Positions 47,061-61,639 of a DNA stretch of 64,000 bases are shown here, piece after piece. A program made the position numbers and the translations under genes. The stretch covers positions 516,797 through 580,796 of the forward strand of contig VXAZ01000995.1 in assembly GCA_013399875.1 (NCBI GenBank), in the 5' to 3' direction. The stretch is from Gymnorhina tibicen. Taxonomy: Eukaryota; Chordata; Aves; Passeriformes; Artamidae. Below the pieces are notes generated by a model that worked only from the letters and a program-made list of their open reading frames with translations, had not been told where the DNA came from and ran no database searches. Position 1 is the stretch's first letter. Each line of letters opens with the position of its first letter.

Positions 47061-50000
47061 TACCATCAGCAGGAGAAAAAGATACTTAGGAAACCCTCAA
47101 CTTTTTTCAGCTGTGCTGTGGTTTTTTACAGCACCAGCTTTCTCTTTTTCCAAGCAGTTTGCATTTTGGGGTCTGACACAGCAAGTGTGCTATATCAAGA
47201 GTACACTACACAAATATCACGGAAAGCACAGGGAGAAAAGCTTTATATAAACTTCCCCTGCTTGTCTGAGCCAGACAGTTCTTTATTGATGACACTGTCA
47301 AAGTTTGTATTGTGCTCACATTGGAAGGGGAAGCTTCATCCTCACAAAACCAATAAAAGTTGATTACATACATATGAAATCTATGGATTAGGGGCAGGAT
47401 TCTTGGATCCTTTACAAAGGAAGTGTCATGTTTCATCTTCTGTAGGGGAATGTATGGGAATGCATATGTAAAGCCACAGAACTCTATATAGTCCCTTTCA
47501 GTAAAGATCATACAAACAGAACCAAATTTTCTTTAAAGCACAGCTATAGGTTTATAATTACAAGGGGGAAAAATATCCCTTTGTTTTCCTTCTCATCTTC
47601 AGTGCCACCTGAAGGCTGTCAAGAGAAATTAATGATTTTGATCAAGGGACACAACATGGTAGATATTTCTAGTTAATAGTAATACATTAATAAATTACAT
47701 TAGTCAAAGCAATTTGAAATGGCATTTTGAGAAGAGAGAGATGATGCCAGACCTGTGACTGAAGGGCCAAATATTCTAATGGGATCAGTTAACCATCAAA
47801 ATAAAAAGGCAGGTATTCAAAGGCAAATATTATGCTAGATTTTGTAGAAAATACAGGAAATGCGATTCACGGTAGCATAGGTGTAAGAAACAATATTATT
47901 TTGCTTTTGAAATATGTGGTTCAGTTGAAATATAAAGCTTTGTGAAAGAAGATGAATATACAAGCATGTGGAGTTGCATGAAAATAAAAGTGTGGAAATC
48001 CCAGTAAATTACAGTGTTCTCAAACTGAAGTATTCCTGTTCTTCAATTTCACAGTGGCATTTCAGAAAATATTTTTTATTTTCTCTGTCACAATCCATCA
48101 CATAACTATACTATAAAAATATAAAAATTAAGTGATTTGACCAAGCTGACATAATTTGTCCTTCTCAGAGTTCTTGCAGTCTGCAAGATTTTGCAGTTTG
48201 AATGATATCCAGATTTTCAGAATCTTTCTCAAGAAAGAAATTCCATTCTTTTTATATTTGAAATTCTCTACTTAAACCATTTCTGTTTGACTAAAAAGAT
48301 GCAGAGCCTTTTGAAGTTATTCAAATGTTCTGTTCCAGAATATGTTTCCTAAGTAGACATCCTTGGCAAATACATTTTTATTACTATAGTAGCTCAGATA
48401 ATCTCTGTGACATAACATTTTCTCATGTATTCCCATCACCTTCATCCAACTGCTTTTTTAAAATGAAGCTTAACTCCAAAGGTAGCTGATGAACCCCAGT
48501 GAAACAAGAAAGGAGCACCACAGAGTAGGTTTAAGACATAAAGTCAAAAAAAATAGCCTTTCGTAATGATAGGACAGGATTTGGCATAGGCAATATGTAC
48601 TCATCAAAGCCATAACGTGAATCAGACTCCAGAGGTTAAAGGAAAACACCTGACATTATGAAATGCGTGATGAAATATTCTTCACATAATCATGTATTTC
48701 AGAAAGACAGTCAGCTTGATTGTTACATTACCTAAATGGAAGATAAAAGATGAAATATATATAGTGATGTGGTAAATTACTATAGGGCCACCTTACCTTA
48801 ATTGAATCTAATGGTATGGGAATTTCCCCCTGTTAACTGGATGGGAAGGAGCACCTGGTCTTTAAGCAGTCAGACCATTGGATTGATGGCACACTGCACG
48901 CAGGAAGAGGACAAAGCCTTTTTTGTCCCTGAAGTTGTGGGCTTCTTCGTCGGTTACTGGAAATGAAGTGACACATGTTCAGTAGTTCCAGTCTATCTCC
49001 AAGACCTGCAGCACTCCCTTCTAGGATGAAACTCAAGATATTTAGACTTTCTTACAGCGATTGTCCATATTTTCTTTCTTTATTTATTTTCTTGCATGAA
49101 ATGTGTGGAAATTACTCCAATATCAAGACTGTGGAAAGCCATGGACAATACCCAGGCCTTTAATACTACAGAGGGACCGTTCTTGGGCATTTTTTACACT
49201 GTATAATTGTAAGCTGCATATGCTACCTTCAACCTCCATAGCTTACAATTAAGTATTCTATCTTAGTACTATACAAATAAATATAAATTTTGTGTGGATC
49301 CAAGTTCTCAAATGCAGAACCAAGTCATATGTCTGTCTAGGTGCTCAAATGGACATTTGGCTGTGTGAAGGAGTTTTGCACCAATTTGGAAGCTCATTCT
49401 GAAGCAACAAGTCTGTTCTGCTCCTGGGGGAATGAAAATCATCACATAGACACATACACATCCTTGTTTGAAAAACAAACTCTGAGAAACTTTAATCTGT
49501 AGTTTCTAGAAATTTGGTAATACTAGGTTGCATCTAGTCAGAGTTATTTATAGCAAATGGCCTTTCCTTGGAATACTTTTTTTTCACACTGTTTTTAAAG
49601 GATTTTTCCCTTTCTTGAAAAGGTATCGTTCTGAAGTTCAGACCATCAAAGAAAAAAGTTCAAACATCACTACGAAATATATTTGATGATAAAATATTAA
49701 ACATTCAGCAATAAAGGCACAGAAATTATTATATAACTCTTTAGGTTAAACACGACCCACTTAAACAAATAGCTGGAACAGAAAAAGACAGTCTGTAAAA
49801 TCAGTGTATTTATTCCCAGTGCTCTGAATGACATATGTTTAAATTGATCTCACAATCAACTCATATCTGCTTCAGCACAGTCATCTGATACCTATTTAAA
49901 TGAATCGCATCTAAGAGGTGCAAGATCACTCCTGGGTGACAATTCCATGGCACAGTGGGATGTATGCTAATACAGCTGAACTCAGGGACAAATTTTTGCT

Positions 50001-50349
50001 GATCCTGATTTAAATGGGAATAGAAATTTGTTGTCTCCCTAAAATGAGAAAGATCAAACTTTGAAAGAGGAAGCAATCTGTTGAGATCTGGATGCGCCTT
50101 GATTTCAAATATAATCCTTGGTTTTCAGGATCCCTTTTAAATATGATCTGACATTAGACTAGGGGAGTATGTGGACAGTAATCCCAAGTAATTTTTTCAA
50201 GGGAGAAAGAATGAGGAAAAGAGATAAACAATGAGAGAACAGAGGGAATTGTGACTTAATTGGATATTTAAAATATAATTAAAATACATTTAAAGATGAT
50301 AAAATAATTCCATAGATGTAAATATAAAGTATCAAGCAAGCTGTATATA
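47061..50349. other. Non-coding AT-rich sequence, no gene seen
   Basis: Unique AT-rich sequence. Short frames only (about 60-100 codons), none with motifs. No repeat family is recognised. Confidence 0.5.
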
Positions 50350-50470
50350 TTGGCCCTGTTTCAAGTGCACATTCCTGTTCATTAATGTGCATAAGCTTCT
50401 GCTTAAGTGCTATTTCTTAGAGGGAACTGTCTTAAGTTCTTATTTAAGTGTTCTCTTGAAACAGGGCCAA
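50350..50470. mobile_element. MITE-like element with perfect 16-bp inverted ends
   Basis: A 121-bp segment bounded by TTGGCCCTGTTTCAAG (50350-50365) and its exact reverse complement CTTGAAACAGGGCCAA (50455-50470). The interior holds further palindromic words (GCTTAAGTGC, CTTAAGTTC, TTTAAGTG). It recalls old amniote palindromic repeats that begin GGCCCTGATTCA and contain CACTTAAGCA words. There is no coding capacity. This fits a non-autonomous DNA transposon remnant or hairpin element. A target-site duplication is not clear. The family name cannot be given from sequence alone. Confidence 0.65.
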
Positions 50471-50879
50471 CATACAACTCAGTGCCATATTTACTCAGAC
50501 ACTCTGCTCACTACAGTCACCTATTCCATCTTGACTCCAGTACAACAAAGTCTTCCAGGTAGAAACCATAGCTCTAAATTTATTGATAGAGTACAATTTT
50601 GCCAGCTCTAAGTCCTGAATGGGGTTTTCTGGATTTTCTGGTGTTTCTTCGCTGAGCTGTTAATAGTGGTAATACAAATAACAGTTAATAAATCAATCTG
50701 TTTCTTCCAGGAATTTTGCTAGGAGGCATTAACCCCTTCTCACCATCTCCCAGGCCACACCCCTGCACTCTTTACAATGAGTGCAGCATATTTTTTATTT
50801 CTTCAACTGGCATTTGCAATCTGTCCTGACATAATTTACACATTTACACATTTTACAGAGCAAAGCACAGTCATGCAAT
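50471..50879. other. Non-coding unique sequence, no gene seen
   Basis: Nothing recognised. Confidence 0.45.
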
Positions 50880-51060
50880 TTAATTCCAAAAAACATAAGC
50901 ATAGGAGACTCGGCACACTCGATTAGCAAAGCATATGATCGAGTTTTGCCAGTATGATATCAAAGGCACACGTTTGATTTGAATTTGTGTCAAAATGTAC
51001 CTGCTGCTCTTCATTTCAAAACAGACATGTGCTGATGTGTTAGCCCATATTCACACACAG
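50880..51060. other. Candidate conserved noncoding element (weak)
   Basis: Includes CGGCACACTCGATTAGCAAA, CATATGATCGAGTTTTGCC, GATATCAAAGGCACACGTTTG and ATTTGAATTTGTGTCAAAATG. Several CpGs are retained, together with TCF-like (TCAAAG) and E-box-like (CATATG) words. There is no frame or repeat identity. Composition alone is the evidence. Confidence 0.25.
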
Positions 51061-54000
51061 GGGGCTTTTATATGCTGCAAACTGCACGTGTAGACCAGTG
51101 TCCTTTACAAATGCACTTTCTTTCTCTTCCTTTTATCTTAAGGCAGCTGGTCTTCACATCCTTAGGGAGAGGGAAGGCCTGTCACCACCCGAGAGACAGA
51201 GCAGGGGAAAGCAAGAAATCACTATTCAACCTAATGAAATAAAGTTCTGACCCAGATAAACTCATCTGGGTTCTTCCACTGATCATTGCCCTATTGAGCC
51301 ACCATTCCAGTTCTATTATTTCTTTTAAATAGGGATTTAATGCTCATGAATGGAAGGTGAATGCTTGAAAATGAAAGGTGATCAGTGCAGTAAAAGACAA
51401 ATCAATACAGAACCAAAGTGCTCTACTTATCCACAGGGCAAACTAAAGTGAAAGGAAATGTCTTCAAGACCCTCTCAAGCAGTTGTACTAATAGAAATGA
51501 TGATTAAATTTCCATACTATTACACTTGGACTTAAAAAAAATCAGTGATTAAACACTTACTAGAAAAGGAATTGGCAGCTACCTAGATGGTGGGCATTTT
51601 GTTGTTCACTTTCCTTTAGCTTCATTTAAAGGAAATTTATTTGACTTAGTTTTGTGAATTTTTGATTAATAAAGATTGATAGCTGCAAAGAGCTATCTTA
51701 GAAGGACCAGAGCAAAATTTCTCCTGCAATTTGTTTAAAGTTCAGTTTCTAGGAATGCAGGGAATTAAGTACTTTGCTTGGGTTCTGGTTCAAATAATTA
51801 TAAATTAGTATATTTGGAATAATAGCTGGAAAGTTAGTTCATTCAGCAGGTGTGAAATGGGCTTTTTTTACCTCTAAATGTGATTAATATTGGAGGCGGC
51901 AAATAAGATGATAGCAAGAGAAGATCTCATGTTCACAGGTAAAATATTTTTCAGTCTCATGGAAGCTACAAAAAATGAAAATGGAATTTGGGCCAGGAAC
52001 TTTCTGTGCTAATCTGGGACTGACATTTGGGGGTGTTGGTGTCAAGAGATTTTGGTTTTGGGTCATTCTCAGCAGTAGATGAAACAATAAAGGATTCACT
52101 TTCTTTGATCCCCCAGCAAACCCTGATTGGCTGGAAGCAGGGAGAGACAGTTAACTTCACAAAGTCAATAAATGTGGCCATCTGGGAGAATGCAAATTTA
52201 GACAAATGTGATATATGTGGGATGACACTTTTTCCTTAGAACATGCCACACCATAAAAGCATTAAAAATACATTCATATGACCCAGAGCATTTGATTAAA
52301 GCCTTTAATATGCAATAAATTCAGCCCCAAGCAAACTAAAAGGGACAACATGTACAAATTCCAGACTCAGATTCATTCAGGTTCAGTTTTCTGCCTCCTC
52401 AGCCTCTTCTCTTCAGGCATCTCTGTCTGTGTTTCTTTTCAATTCATTTGAGAGGAATCTGTGTAAAAACCTGTAATTCATTGTGCCAGAACTCCTTCTT
52501 TATGTGGAAAACTGTTTTTCCTCTTTCAGCTCTTTACATTTCATCCTTTTGAGCCACTGGCTTGAGAAAAAGTTAAGTATCTTTGCACATGGGTAACTTC
52601 TCCTTGGGAGGACTCCCAGTATGTCTAAAATGGGTAAAGCTGGCCTGATCAGAACTTGATCCCCATAGCTACTGGTAAGAATACTTCATGTCCAGCAGCA
52701 TGTCCTTCTCCAGCTGCAGGAACATCACTGGGGCTCAGCTACTTCCCAGGCAGGAGGAAATCCAAAGCTGCTCACTGTTCTTGCCCAAGTATGACCACAT
52801 GCCATGCTGCTAACCCCTAGAACTGCTGCCTGCAAAGCAATATTTATCTGCCAGTATGTGTCTAGATCTTTAGATTATTCACAGAGTTTTGGTAAGATAT
52901 AAAATGCAACGTTTCCACAGACTGGACTGCGTCTTGAACATGCTCACTCAATCCAGAGACCTTACTAAAAGTCCATTTTAAAGCAGTGAGTGAACTTACT
53001 TGATCTGAAACAGTAGCTATCCTTTTTGTAGTGGATGTTGTCTACATTGTCTGTTCCATGGCAGGAAAATGGGTAAAACCAGGGATAGCCTTTTTCCTAC
53101 AATGTCTGGACAGAAATGTTGTACACTGTGATTTGCTTCTTATATAAATCCTACTGTACCCAGGACAGAAGTTTAAAAAAACATGTGTGTGAGCAGTATA
53201 GTTGCAACACAACACCCCCCAGAGATACAGCTGATGTGGTACAGTTCCTTTAGCACTTCTTTTTATGTGGAAATTAAAAGCTCACCCCAGCCTTACTTAA
53301 AGATTTTTCTTTTTTTTTTGTTTTTTGGTTTTTTTTGAAGAGGAGACAGGCTAGTTCTACTTAAAACAAACACAGAGGACTTGACAGCTTCCATTTTTTT
53401 TTGGTGAAATGTTGTTTTTGGCAAATAATTTTGACTATTTGCATGGAACAAAATAATTGAAGGGATGAACTTGCAGCCTTTATTTTATCTAGTAATAGTG
53501 AAACTAGCTGCAGGAGTAAAACTTGCCTAACTAAACCTTTTATGTGATAAGAGAGATAAGAAAACAGAAAAAGAGTCCTGAAGTGTGGATCAAGATTGCT
53601 ACAGAAGAAAAGCTGTAGTTACTTAAAGCTAGTTATTTCTTCCAAAACAAGCCACAGCTCTGTGTGCCTGGTCCTCAGATGTTGTAACCTGTCATGGTGC
53701 CTGCACAACCTGCCAACACTAAAACATTTCCTGTCCCCCACTGAACAGTCCTGGCTTTGCAGTAGGTGACCAGGCTATCACACCATGGGCATAGCTGTAA
53801 TACTGAAATGACGTGGCACAGAAATGAGGTGGCAGGCTGAGTGGCATTTACATATGATGGGGAGGTCTGCTGGATATCATGGTGTTAAGCAGAATGCAGA
53901 GGACATGACTATACACACAGAAACAAGTGAAGATACACATAGAAAAAAGTGAAGGTTTCTGAGAAGGAGAAAGGAAGGGGTGGGGGACTCTGCCTTTGAA

Positions 54001-54082
54001 AGAGCGCGAGTCCAAAGCCCAGTTTCCTGTAAAGTCTTTTGTGATCACATCTACTTGTGGTTGGAGAATGAAACATTCCACA
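51061..54082. other. Non-coding unique sequence, no gene seen
   Basis: Includes a T-rich run with G interruptions at about 53310-53336 and a C run near 53213. A patch at 52240-52325 (ACACCATAAAAGC, GATTAAAGCCTTTAATATGC) has HOX/homeodomain-like words but no other support. Confidence 0.45.
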
Positions 54083-54124
54083 GTGCACTTGTTTGTTCGT
54101 ACAACTGTGCACTTGTTTGTTCGT
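54083..54124 (+). repeat. 24-bp tandem duplication (1.75 copies)
   Basis: GTGCACTTGTTTGTTCGT occurs at 54083-54100 and again at 54107-54124, separated by ACAACT. The repeat is exact over 18 bp, indicating a recent local duplication. Confidence 0.9.
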
Positions 54125-57100
54125 GCTTTCTGTTCACACCAGCCCTCTAACGGCTCTGTGCAATGAAGTACACAGTGCTAACCACCACAGACTACTTCAT
54201 CTGCACTTCATCAGATTAGCATTAGGTTGAAGTGTCTAAGACAATATAAATGAGATCAATAAACAGTGCAATCAATCTCAGCTAGTTTTAAGTGTCCAGA
54301 GAGAGACTGAAACGGAACTCCTGTAGGATGACGCTGCGTTACCAGCAGAGAGAACACCAAACACATCACATTGATGCCAACATGAGCATTGCCCCTTACG
54401 GTCCTTCTTGCATTTAAACAGCAAAGACAAAAGGACTTCCTGTTGATTTATAGATGCTTTTGAAGAAGTATTTAAAACATTATTTGAATTTGCAGAGATA
54501 GAAAAAAAAGATGCATCTATACAGTTCTTCCTTTTCTTTGGTTTTCGAAATGGGTTGAGGTTTACCTTTTTTGCATATCTCTACGTTTCTCAGGCATTCA
54601 AGCAGGGACTGAACAATCCTTGTTCAGCTCTGAGTGCTTTGTCAGTGGCGAAGGAATAAAGTGTAAGGATTTGAAAGGAAAAAGAAGAATAACCCAAAAT
54701 GCTCCAAATGAAGAAAACAAACACAGCAACAATATGATCCCAAATATTTAAAAGAACAGTGATAAATATCTTAGAAAGTCAAAGCAACATAACACAGTCA
54801 CAAGTTCCACAGGATAGAATTCCATCTAATGGACAGAATTAATTGAAATCCATATCCTGAAAAAAGGTATAATACTGGGGGTAACAAAACATTTGCATGG
54901 TACATATTTTGGAGTTTTCTTCATCACTTCATCTTTACACTGAAATGGAAGCAGTTACAGCAGTCTCACTCTGGAACAATGACTCAAGACCTGACATACA
55001 CCCCACAGCAAAACAGGGCAAGAAAATTCAGAACATTCCAGGCTTTGTTATCATTGCAGTTTCCCTAAAATGGCAACAACTGTTTCACTGGGTTAAAAGA
55101 ATCTTCCTTTTCTTGACAAAAGTCATAAAGTAAGCTTGATTTTTGTAAAGCAGAAAGAAGGTAGGGCATTGCTTATACCTTTTTTTCTTTTTACCTTTCT
55201 GTGACCCCTAAGAAGTCACATTACTCTCACAGTCTAATCAGCATGGGGAATTGCAAAATGAATGGGCTGGAAAATTCCTTTGAAAGGCAATAATAATATT
55301 TTTTCATATATGAATTCCAGCTTAGGAGCTCAACAAAGTGAAGTCACGGTTATTGTTCTTTTAATTTTTTTGCTCCTTCACAGAGCTTTTCAAAGGCACT
55401 CACTTTTGTATAAGTTGTAAGTTTATGTTAAAGTCCTGTGCTAGTCTGTGTTACACGTTTTAGTGTGTTCTGTACTGCCCTGGGAGCTAACCCCCCTCCC
55501 CCAAAGAACTCTTTCTCAGCCCCTTCATCTGTAACCTTTCTGCAAGTAAATGCTAATTGAAAAAGAAAGAACACCACTAATCTTGGAATTTAAATGCATT
55601 TAACAAAACCAATCTCAATCTAAATTGTTGTTTCACCATTCCCTTTTCCCCAACAGATGTTGAGAAACTGCAATTCCTATTAAGAACACTTGACTGTTTA
55701 CTCAGCAAGAGAACTTCAGGCTCAGGCTGCATCAATCTAAATGCGTTTCAGGACGTCAGTCTTTTGAAAAGTGCAGACTGTTAGTTGGTTATTTTTAAAT
55801 GTAATCTTCACATAAAAGAGTTGCTGCATTTTTTCTTTTCACTTTGTCATCCATCTCTCCCTCCTGCCTCTTTTTATTTTTTTTTTAATGATAACATCAA
55901 ACATAGATGTCCTGAATTTTTATGTCCCATTCCATTTAAGTTTCCCTCTCTCCATGGTTTTTTATTTCATTTTTGCTCCCTTCTTTTCATTTTTGACCAA
56001 TGAAATATCAGTGAAGACTGTGAACACTATTACAGGAAAAAAAATAAAAATCCAGAAATATTATGTGGTAAGAATGTTAGACATCAAAAACATGAATGTG
56101 TTTTCTTAGTGAGCTTTACAGTAAAGCCCCTGTGGGCTTTGACCGCAGACCTACGTAAAATTATCTGTGCAGATAAAGGTGGCTCTCTATGGGTTTTTTG
56201 TATCCTTGGTGTTGCTTGTTAACTATGATCAGGAAAGTAAACATGTGTAGGGGTTTTTTCCCCCTTTTTTCTCTTATCTCTTTACATGATTCTTCAGTTA
56301 GTAAATGCAATATTAGTATTTGCAAATACATCCTCAAGTGATAGTCACTGAAGTGTAGTTTTGGCCTACAATTACAGTCTGACTGTGAACACACACAGTT
56401 CCATGGGTATGAACCCCCGTTTAGCACAAGTCCTTCAAGCATATTTTGCCACAGAATAAATTTCACTTGTTTTACTCATCAGGTTTTGAAACAGGATGGT
56501 TTAAATTCTTCACTTGTTATGGGGAGCTGGCAAGGCTGAGGACCAGAGGCAGGTCTGTAGTGGCTGGGGCAGCCCCATCTCGAGCTATGTGCTGCCTGAG
56601 TGGGGGATGTCCCTTTCCTAAGGTCTTTTATATAATCCTCCATTTTACCTGACAAAAGCAGGTGTGGAGAATGCTCTGGACCACACAAGGTCAGACTAAG
56701 ACACATGGCTTTAAGTCCCACTTTTCTTAACTATTGTAATACAGAGAAAGTCAGCAAAAGCACATCAGCTAAAGCAAGACAGAAAATGGCATGTAGGTGA
56801 AAAAATAGTTTAAAATTTGAATGCAAACAAGCAACACATAATTGGGTGTGTGGGGGTGTGTGGGTGAATGTCTGAAACTGAACTTTTGAACTCTCAAGCA
56901 GAAACCTGCTACTTGCTGGCTGCAGTCTTTATGGGCTAGCTGTAAATTTTGGTAACACCTGGACTGAAAAAAGTAGCACATCTTGAATCCTCCAGTTAAA
57001 AAAAGGAGTTAAACACAACTAGCAAGTTCATAGCTGCTCATCTGTTTCGCTTCTGCATATAGACTATGTTGAGACTGAAAATGGTTCCAGAAAGAAGACC

Positions 57101-60100
57101 CAGTGCCAAAACAAAATGCCAGGGGATGATCACCATGATTTCTGTCCAATCTCCCAGAAGGGAAGTAAGAATTTAGCAAACATAGATCTGGGGATGGTAA
57201 TGTGTAAGTGAGACAATCAAATTGGGTACTATCTCTGATCCTCTTGGTTCAGATTCACCATGGGCTGCTTTTTGATCCATCTCACTTGTGGCACAAGGGG
57301 GAAGAGTGTTGAGCCAAGTATTACAGAGTGGTAAGTGCTGTGAGCATTGAATATTGGTTTTTAAATTAGGGCAGGTGGTTCTTTAAGACTTCTAGTAAAA
57401 ATGCAAATATACAAGAAGAAAAGTTAGATAAAAAATGGACTTAGAATTACAGCAAAAACTGCAATACTACACAATAACCTGAAAATGGAAACAGTTATAA
57501 GGAAAATGTAAACTAAGTCAAATGAAGTGCAACATGCAAAGAAATGTCTCACAATGGCAATCTAATGGGTAATTTGCAGTCTTTACCCAGTTCCATATTC
57601 AGAAATACATTGGAATCAATTGCTAGTGGGAAGAGCAGGCATGAAACCATTTTCCTCCTGCAACATGTCATGATATCAGAAAAAATTCCATTATGCAGCA
57701 TGAAAAAGGAGACAAATCAAACCTTGAGAAGTTTACCATGTGGTTTGCAAGTCTTTTTCATGGAAGATTGTGTCCTTCCAAGAGTTTACTTGGTCTCTGA
57801 AAGCTCCAGAGCAAAATCCAGAAAGTTCAAGTTTATTCTTTCCTCATGCAAATCTTAGTTGAAATAATAGATTATTTTATAATTCAAAAATCTATTATTA
57901 AAAAACTCATCAGCACTGAAAATTTTTTTAGAACTTAGGGAACTCTCCAGGTATCATAGAATTAGCATGACCATGCTAATTGACTACTTTGACTTGAATA
58001 CTAAGTACCTACAGAAAATCTCCCTGCATTTTAGAGACCCATGAAAAGGAAGTCAAATAATAATTTGGCAAGAGTGTATTAAAAGTCTGTGATGTTTTAA
58101 TATCATATCTCTATAGCAATGAGGTATCTGCGTAGTTGGAAAGAGTCTGAATTACATGTACAGTTTCTCACAACAGCCCCCAACATTCTAAGTAAGTTTG
58201 TTCTGGTAAGTTTGTGAAACCACAGCTGATGGCTCTCCAGTCTCTTTGGATGGTTTTCTAAATTAAAGTAGCACAACTGATCATCCTAGCAGCCATGACA
58301 AACACAAATGCCCGGGCAAAAAGGGCAATCTACTTTTTAGACACTGCTGTTTAGGCAGCATAGTTTAAAATTCAAAACAAATGTATAAAGTCACCAGCAC
58401 TTTCAGTACAGTAAAAAATGTTTCTGTAAATCAGATATCTAATTTTGGTCCAAAAAGTAACCTTGGTAACAAAAGTCCTTTTTTGAAGAGACTGAATTAG
58501 AACTGAACAATTTTTGCTTCCACAATGTTAGAACCTAAGGAATTAAGGTTTGTTGTTACGCTTTGCTTTTCTTTAAATATAAAAACCGCAAGTATTTGTT
58601 CTCTGTTTATATTTCCTTCAGAAAACACATTCATTGTGGTCACTGCAAGGGAAATTCCCCTCTCTGTGAGTGTGTGTCTCACCTTCTGACCCTCTCTCGT
58701 AGAATCAAGGTCTAGTGAGAGAATAGAAAACCTTGTACATTCCTGTTTTGCATGAAGAATCATCATCCTCTTTCAAGATGTTAAAATTCTACTCATACTG
58801 TTTAGTTTTCTTCTCCAATATGATTTCATTTTAGATTGTGCTTTTTTACAGGTTTTGTGGTGGATTTCTTTCTTTATTCTGTAGTGGAAAGATGCCTAAA
58901 CTCCTCCTCTCAGCTCCAGTAGTGAGCTGAGAATAAAAACCAGCATCTGCAGAAGGGCAATAACAGGAGAGGAGGATGGCTGGGCCCATAAAGACATAAA
59001 CATCCATCTCTGGCATGCCAGGCTGCACTCACAGTACCACAAGGAAGCATAAGAGCCTCTCTGACCTGTGTAGCAGCACATCAAAATCTGGAGTCTTTGA
59101 TGTGCACCTTGCAGAGGATAAACAAGCTGGACTTCCAGCTCCGTAGGCAAAGTATCCAGCCTGAGACTCAGACACAGCCACCTTGTCATCTAAAGGTATC
59201 CCATTGGGATTACAAAAAAAATCTTTTGTGTTGAGACTGAAATGTTGCACGTTGAGCCTGGACCCCATTCAGAGCTTCCTTCTCCTGCCTGCTGGCACAA
59301 TGGGCTCCCTTAGCAGCCAAACCAGCCACATCCAAAAGGTAATTCAAGTGGAAAATATCCGCAGCCCAAGGAGAAACTCATCTCTTTTCATACAAGAGTA
59401 TTCATTTCCTTCACTGTCAAGGGCCAGACCTGAACTTTTTGTTGTCACCTATGACTTGCCATGTGAGTTACACACCTACTTACCTTTTTGGTCTCAAGAC
59501 ACTCACAAAAGATCAGAGGAATACTTTTATTGCTGTGCACAACCCAAGTCATCTCCCACTGACAGAGCACAAATAAGGTGCTATTAATACTTTTTCTCTA
59601 CAGCGGTTTTCTATTGAGAGTGAACTGATGTTTTTTTCAAGATTAGTTTGTGTTAGGTTTGCAAACTGCAATTAGGAAGAAGAAAATTTTCCTTCAACAA
59701 TTAAATTTACACTCTCAGTAGTGGAGGGCTAATGGGTATGGGAAAGAAAATAATGCTGAAATATTTAGGAAATTCACTTAAAAAGATTTGTTGGTTCAGT
59801 TAGAAGTAAAAGCTTGCAGCCTTGGTAATTATTCCACCTCCCCCAAATTCACCATGCTGCAAGCTGTGTTTGAGAATCTTTTGGGAACAGCCATTTTTGT
59901 ACAGTGTTCTTCATACTCTGTGCCATGAAAAGTCAGAAAAATTGGAAATATAACTTTACTTCTCAAAGACAGTAAGGTCTTTAACTTCCGGACCTTGGTT
60001 CAACTTTTATGTATACTTCACTTTTATTCTTCCTGCCTTTCGGTCTTAAATTAAGACTTTGATAGACAAAGCAACAAAAGAAAAACAAATAGTTTTCTTT

Positions 60101-61639
60101 TATCTGCTTCCCCTCTGTGAATGAGTAAGACCAGTTTAGACCCCAACTGACCTTTCCTATCAGTGGTAGCACTAACGCTACCACTTGTGATACAATGCAA
60201 ATTTAATTTAATTAATTCTAATTATAGCTAATGAATTATAATAATTATTCAATATACAAATTTTTAAAACAAACTGTACAGTAATTTACAGACAACTTTT
60301 GCAATGCTCACCTCTATTACTCTTCTCATATAAGGTGACAGTGAGAAAGGCAGAGGTTTGCCTGGTGTTACAGGATGCAATACTCTGTCTGGAATCAGAA
60401 ATTTTGACTTGTGCCATGATTAAAATCCACAAGATACGTTAAAGACAATGAACAGCTCACTGTTCACTGTTATTCAATAGGCAAGTGATATTATTCTTGC
60501 TTCAGTCACTACTAGCCCAGAACTTTCTGGAAAGTAGTTTTAGATTGTTAAAAGAAGTTTACCTCTGGTGAAACAAAATATGATGAAAATCAAATACAAA
60601 TAAATATGACAAATTTTCAGAAAAGGTGAACCATTTGTAAAAATTAACATGCTTTCAAGAAGCATCTGGTATCATTTCACTATCAGTTCAAATTTATACC
60701 TTTCTCATTTTAAAAAATATAAGTAACCAGATATGCAAGGTGTTTATCCTTTTTATTGCTCATCTTCTCTGTAAGGTTTAGCAGTACATTCCTCACACAG
60801 AAATACTGGAGGGCTCATCTTTTATGCCAAATGACAACCCTATATTTCATGTTAGGGAGCACTTACTCAAAGGAATGCCCACATTCTTTATGGAGGAACT
60901 GTTCATTCACATGTGTGAATAAAATATTCAAGGGTTCAGAATTCATAACCTGTTTCTTTAAGATACTGCATAATTGTGGATAAAAGATGATATTACAGTG
61001 AAAAACACCGTTAATTACCACTTATTATTATCTTGTTATTTCCATTTATATCTCACTATTTTTGAGTTGCTCATAAAAATTTCTCTTCCTATGACTTAGT
61101 CCAGATTGTATGATAATAAGTGAATAAATAATGCCATTGCTTTCCTATCCTGTTTTCTTTTTTTTTTCTCATGAAACCAGATTTCTAAATGTGAATCGTC
61201 ACTTTGCATTCCCCACCCAAAAACACAGCTATAATTTTGTAGACATTGCTAAGTATCTGAGGTGAATGTTTGGTAGAATTCTGCTGGCATGTGACAAACA
61301 AACAAATACGTAAACAGAATAAATACAAATACAATACATTCTGCAGTATTTACCAGGATTCTGGGAACATTTTTTACTGACCTGAAAAACTATTTTATTT
61401 TATTTTCTCATGTTGTGTCACACAAAGCATATTCTCTACAATCTGTGAAGCCTCACGTTAGGCAGAGTGAAAGTTAAGTGAATTTTAGGAAGATTATTTA
61501 TTATATTGCAAATCACAGCCTGGCATAGTGCATTTCTTCACTGAAATATGCTTTTAGCACTTTAGAAATCCCTTTGTATGCATCTGAGTCGATTAATTTC
61601 TCTGCAACTATACGTGCTACTCAACATACTTGTTATGTG
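54125..61639. other. Non-coding unique sequence, no gene seen
   Basis: Long unique stretch with a poly-T run near 55877-55887, a G-rich TGTG patch near 56845-56864, a small A/T inverted repeat at 57863-57899, and an AT-rich patch at 60198-60265. The longest frames (101-134 codons, for example 59183-59587) show no domain motif. No CR1, LTR or MIR piece is recognised here, which makes this the most repeat-free part of the window. Confidence 0.5.

Noticed and set aside
57863..57899. 11-bp A/T inverted repeat (AATAATAGATT and its complement)
   Set aside because: Short, almost pure A/T and in AT-rich DNA, so chance is adequate.
59183..59587. 134-codon open frame on the plus strand
   Set aside because: No domain, signal peptide or codon bias, and short overlapping frames lie on the other strand. 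This length is expected by chance in 64 kb.
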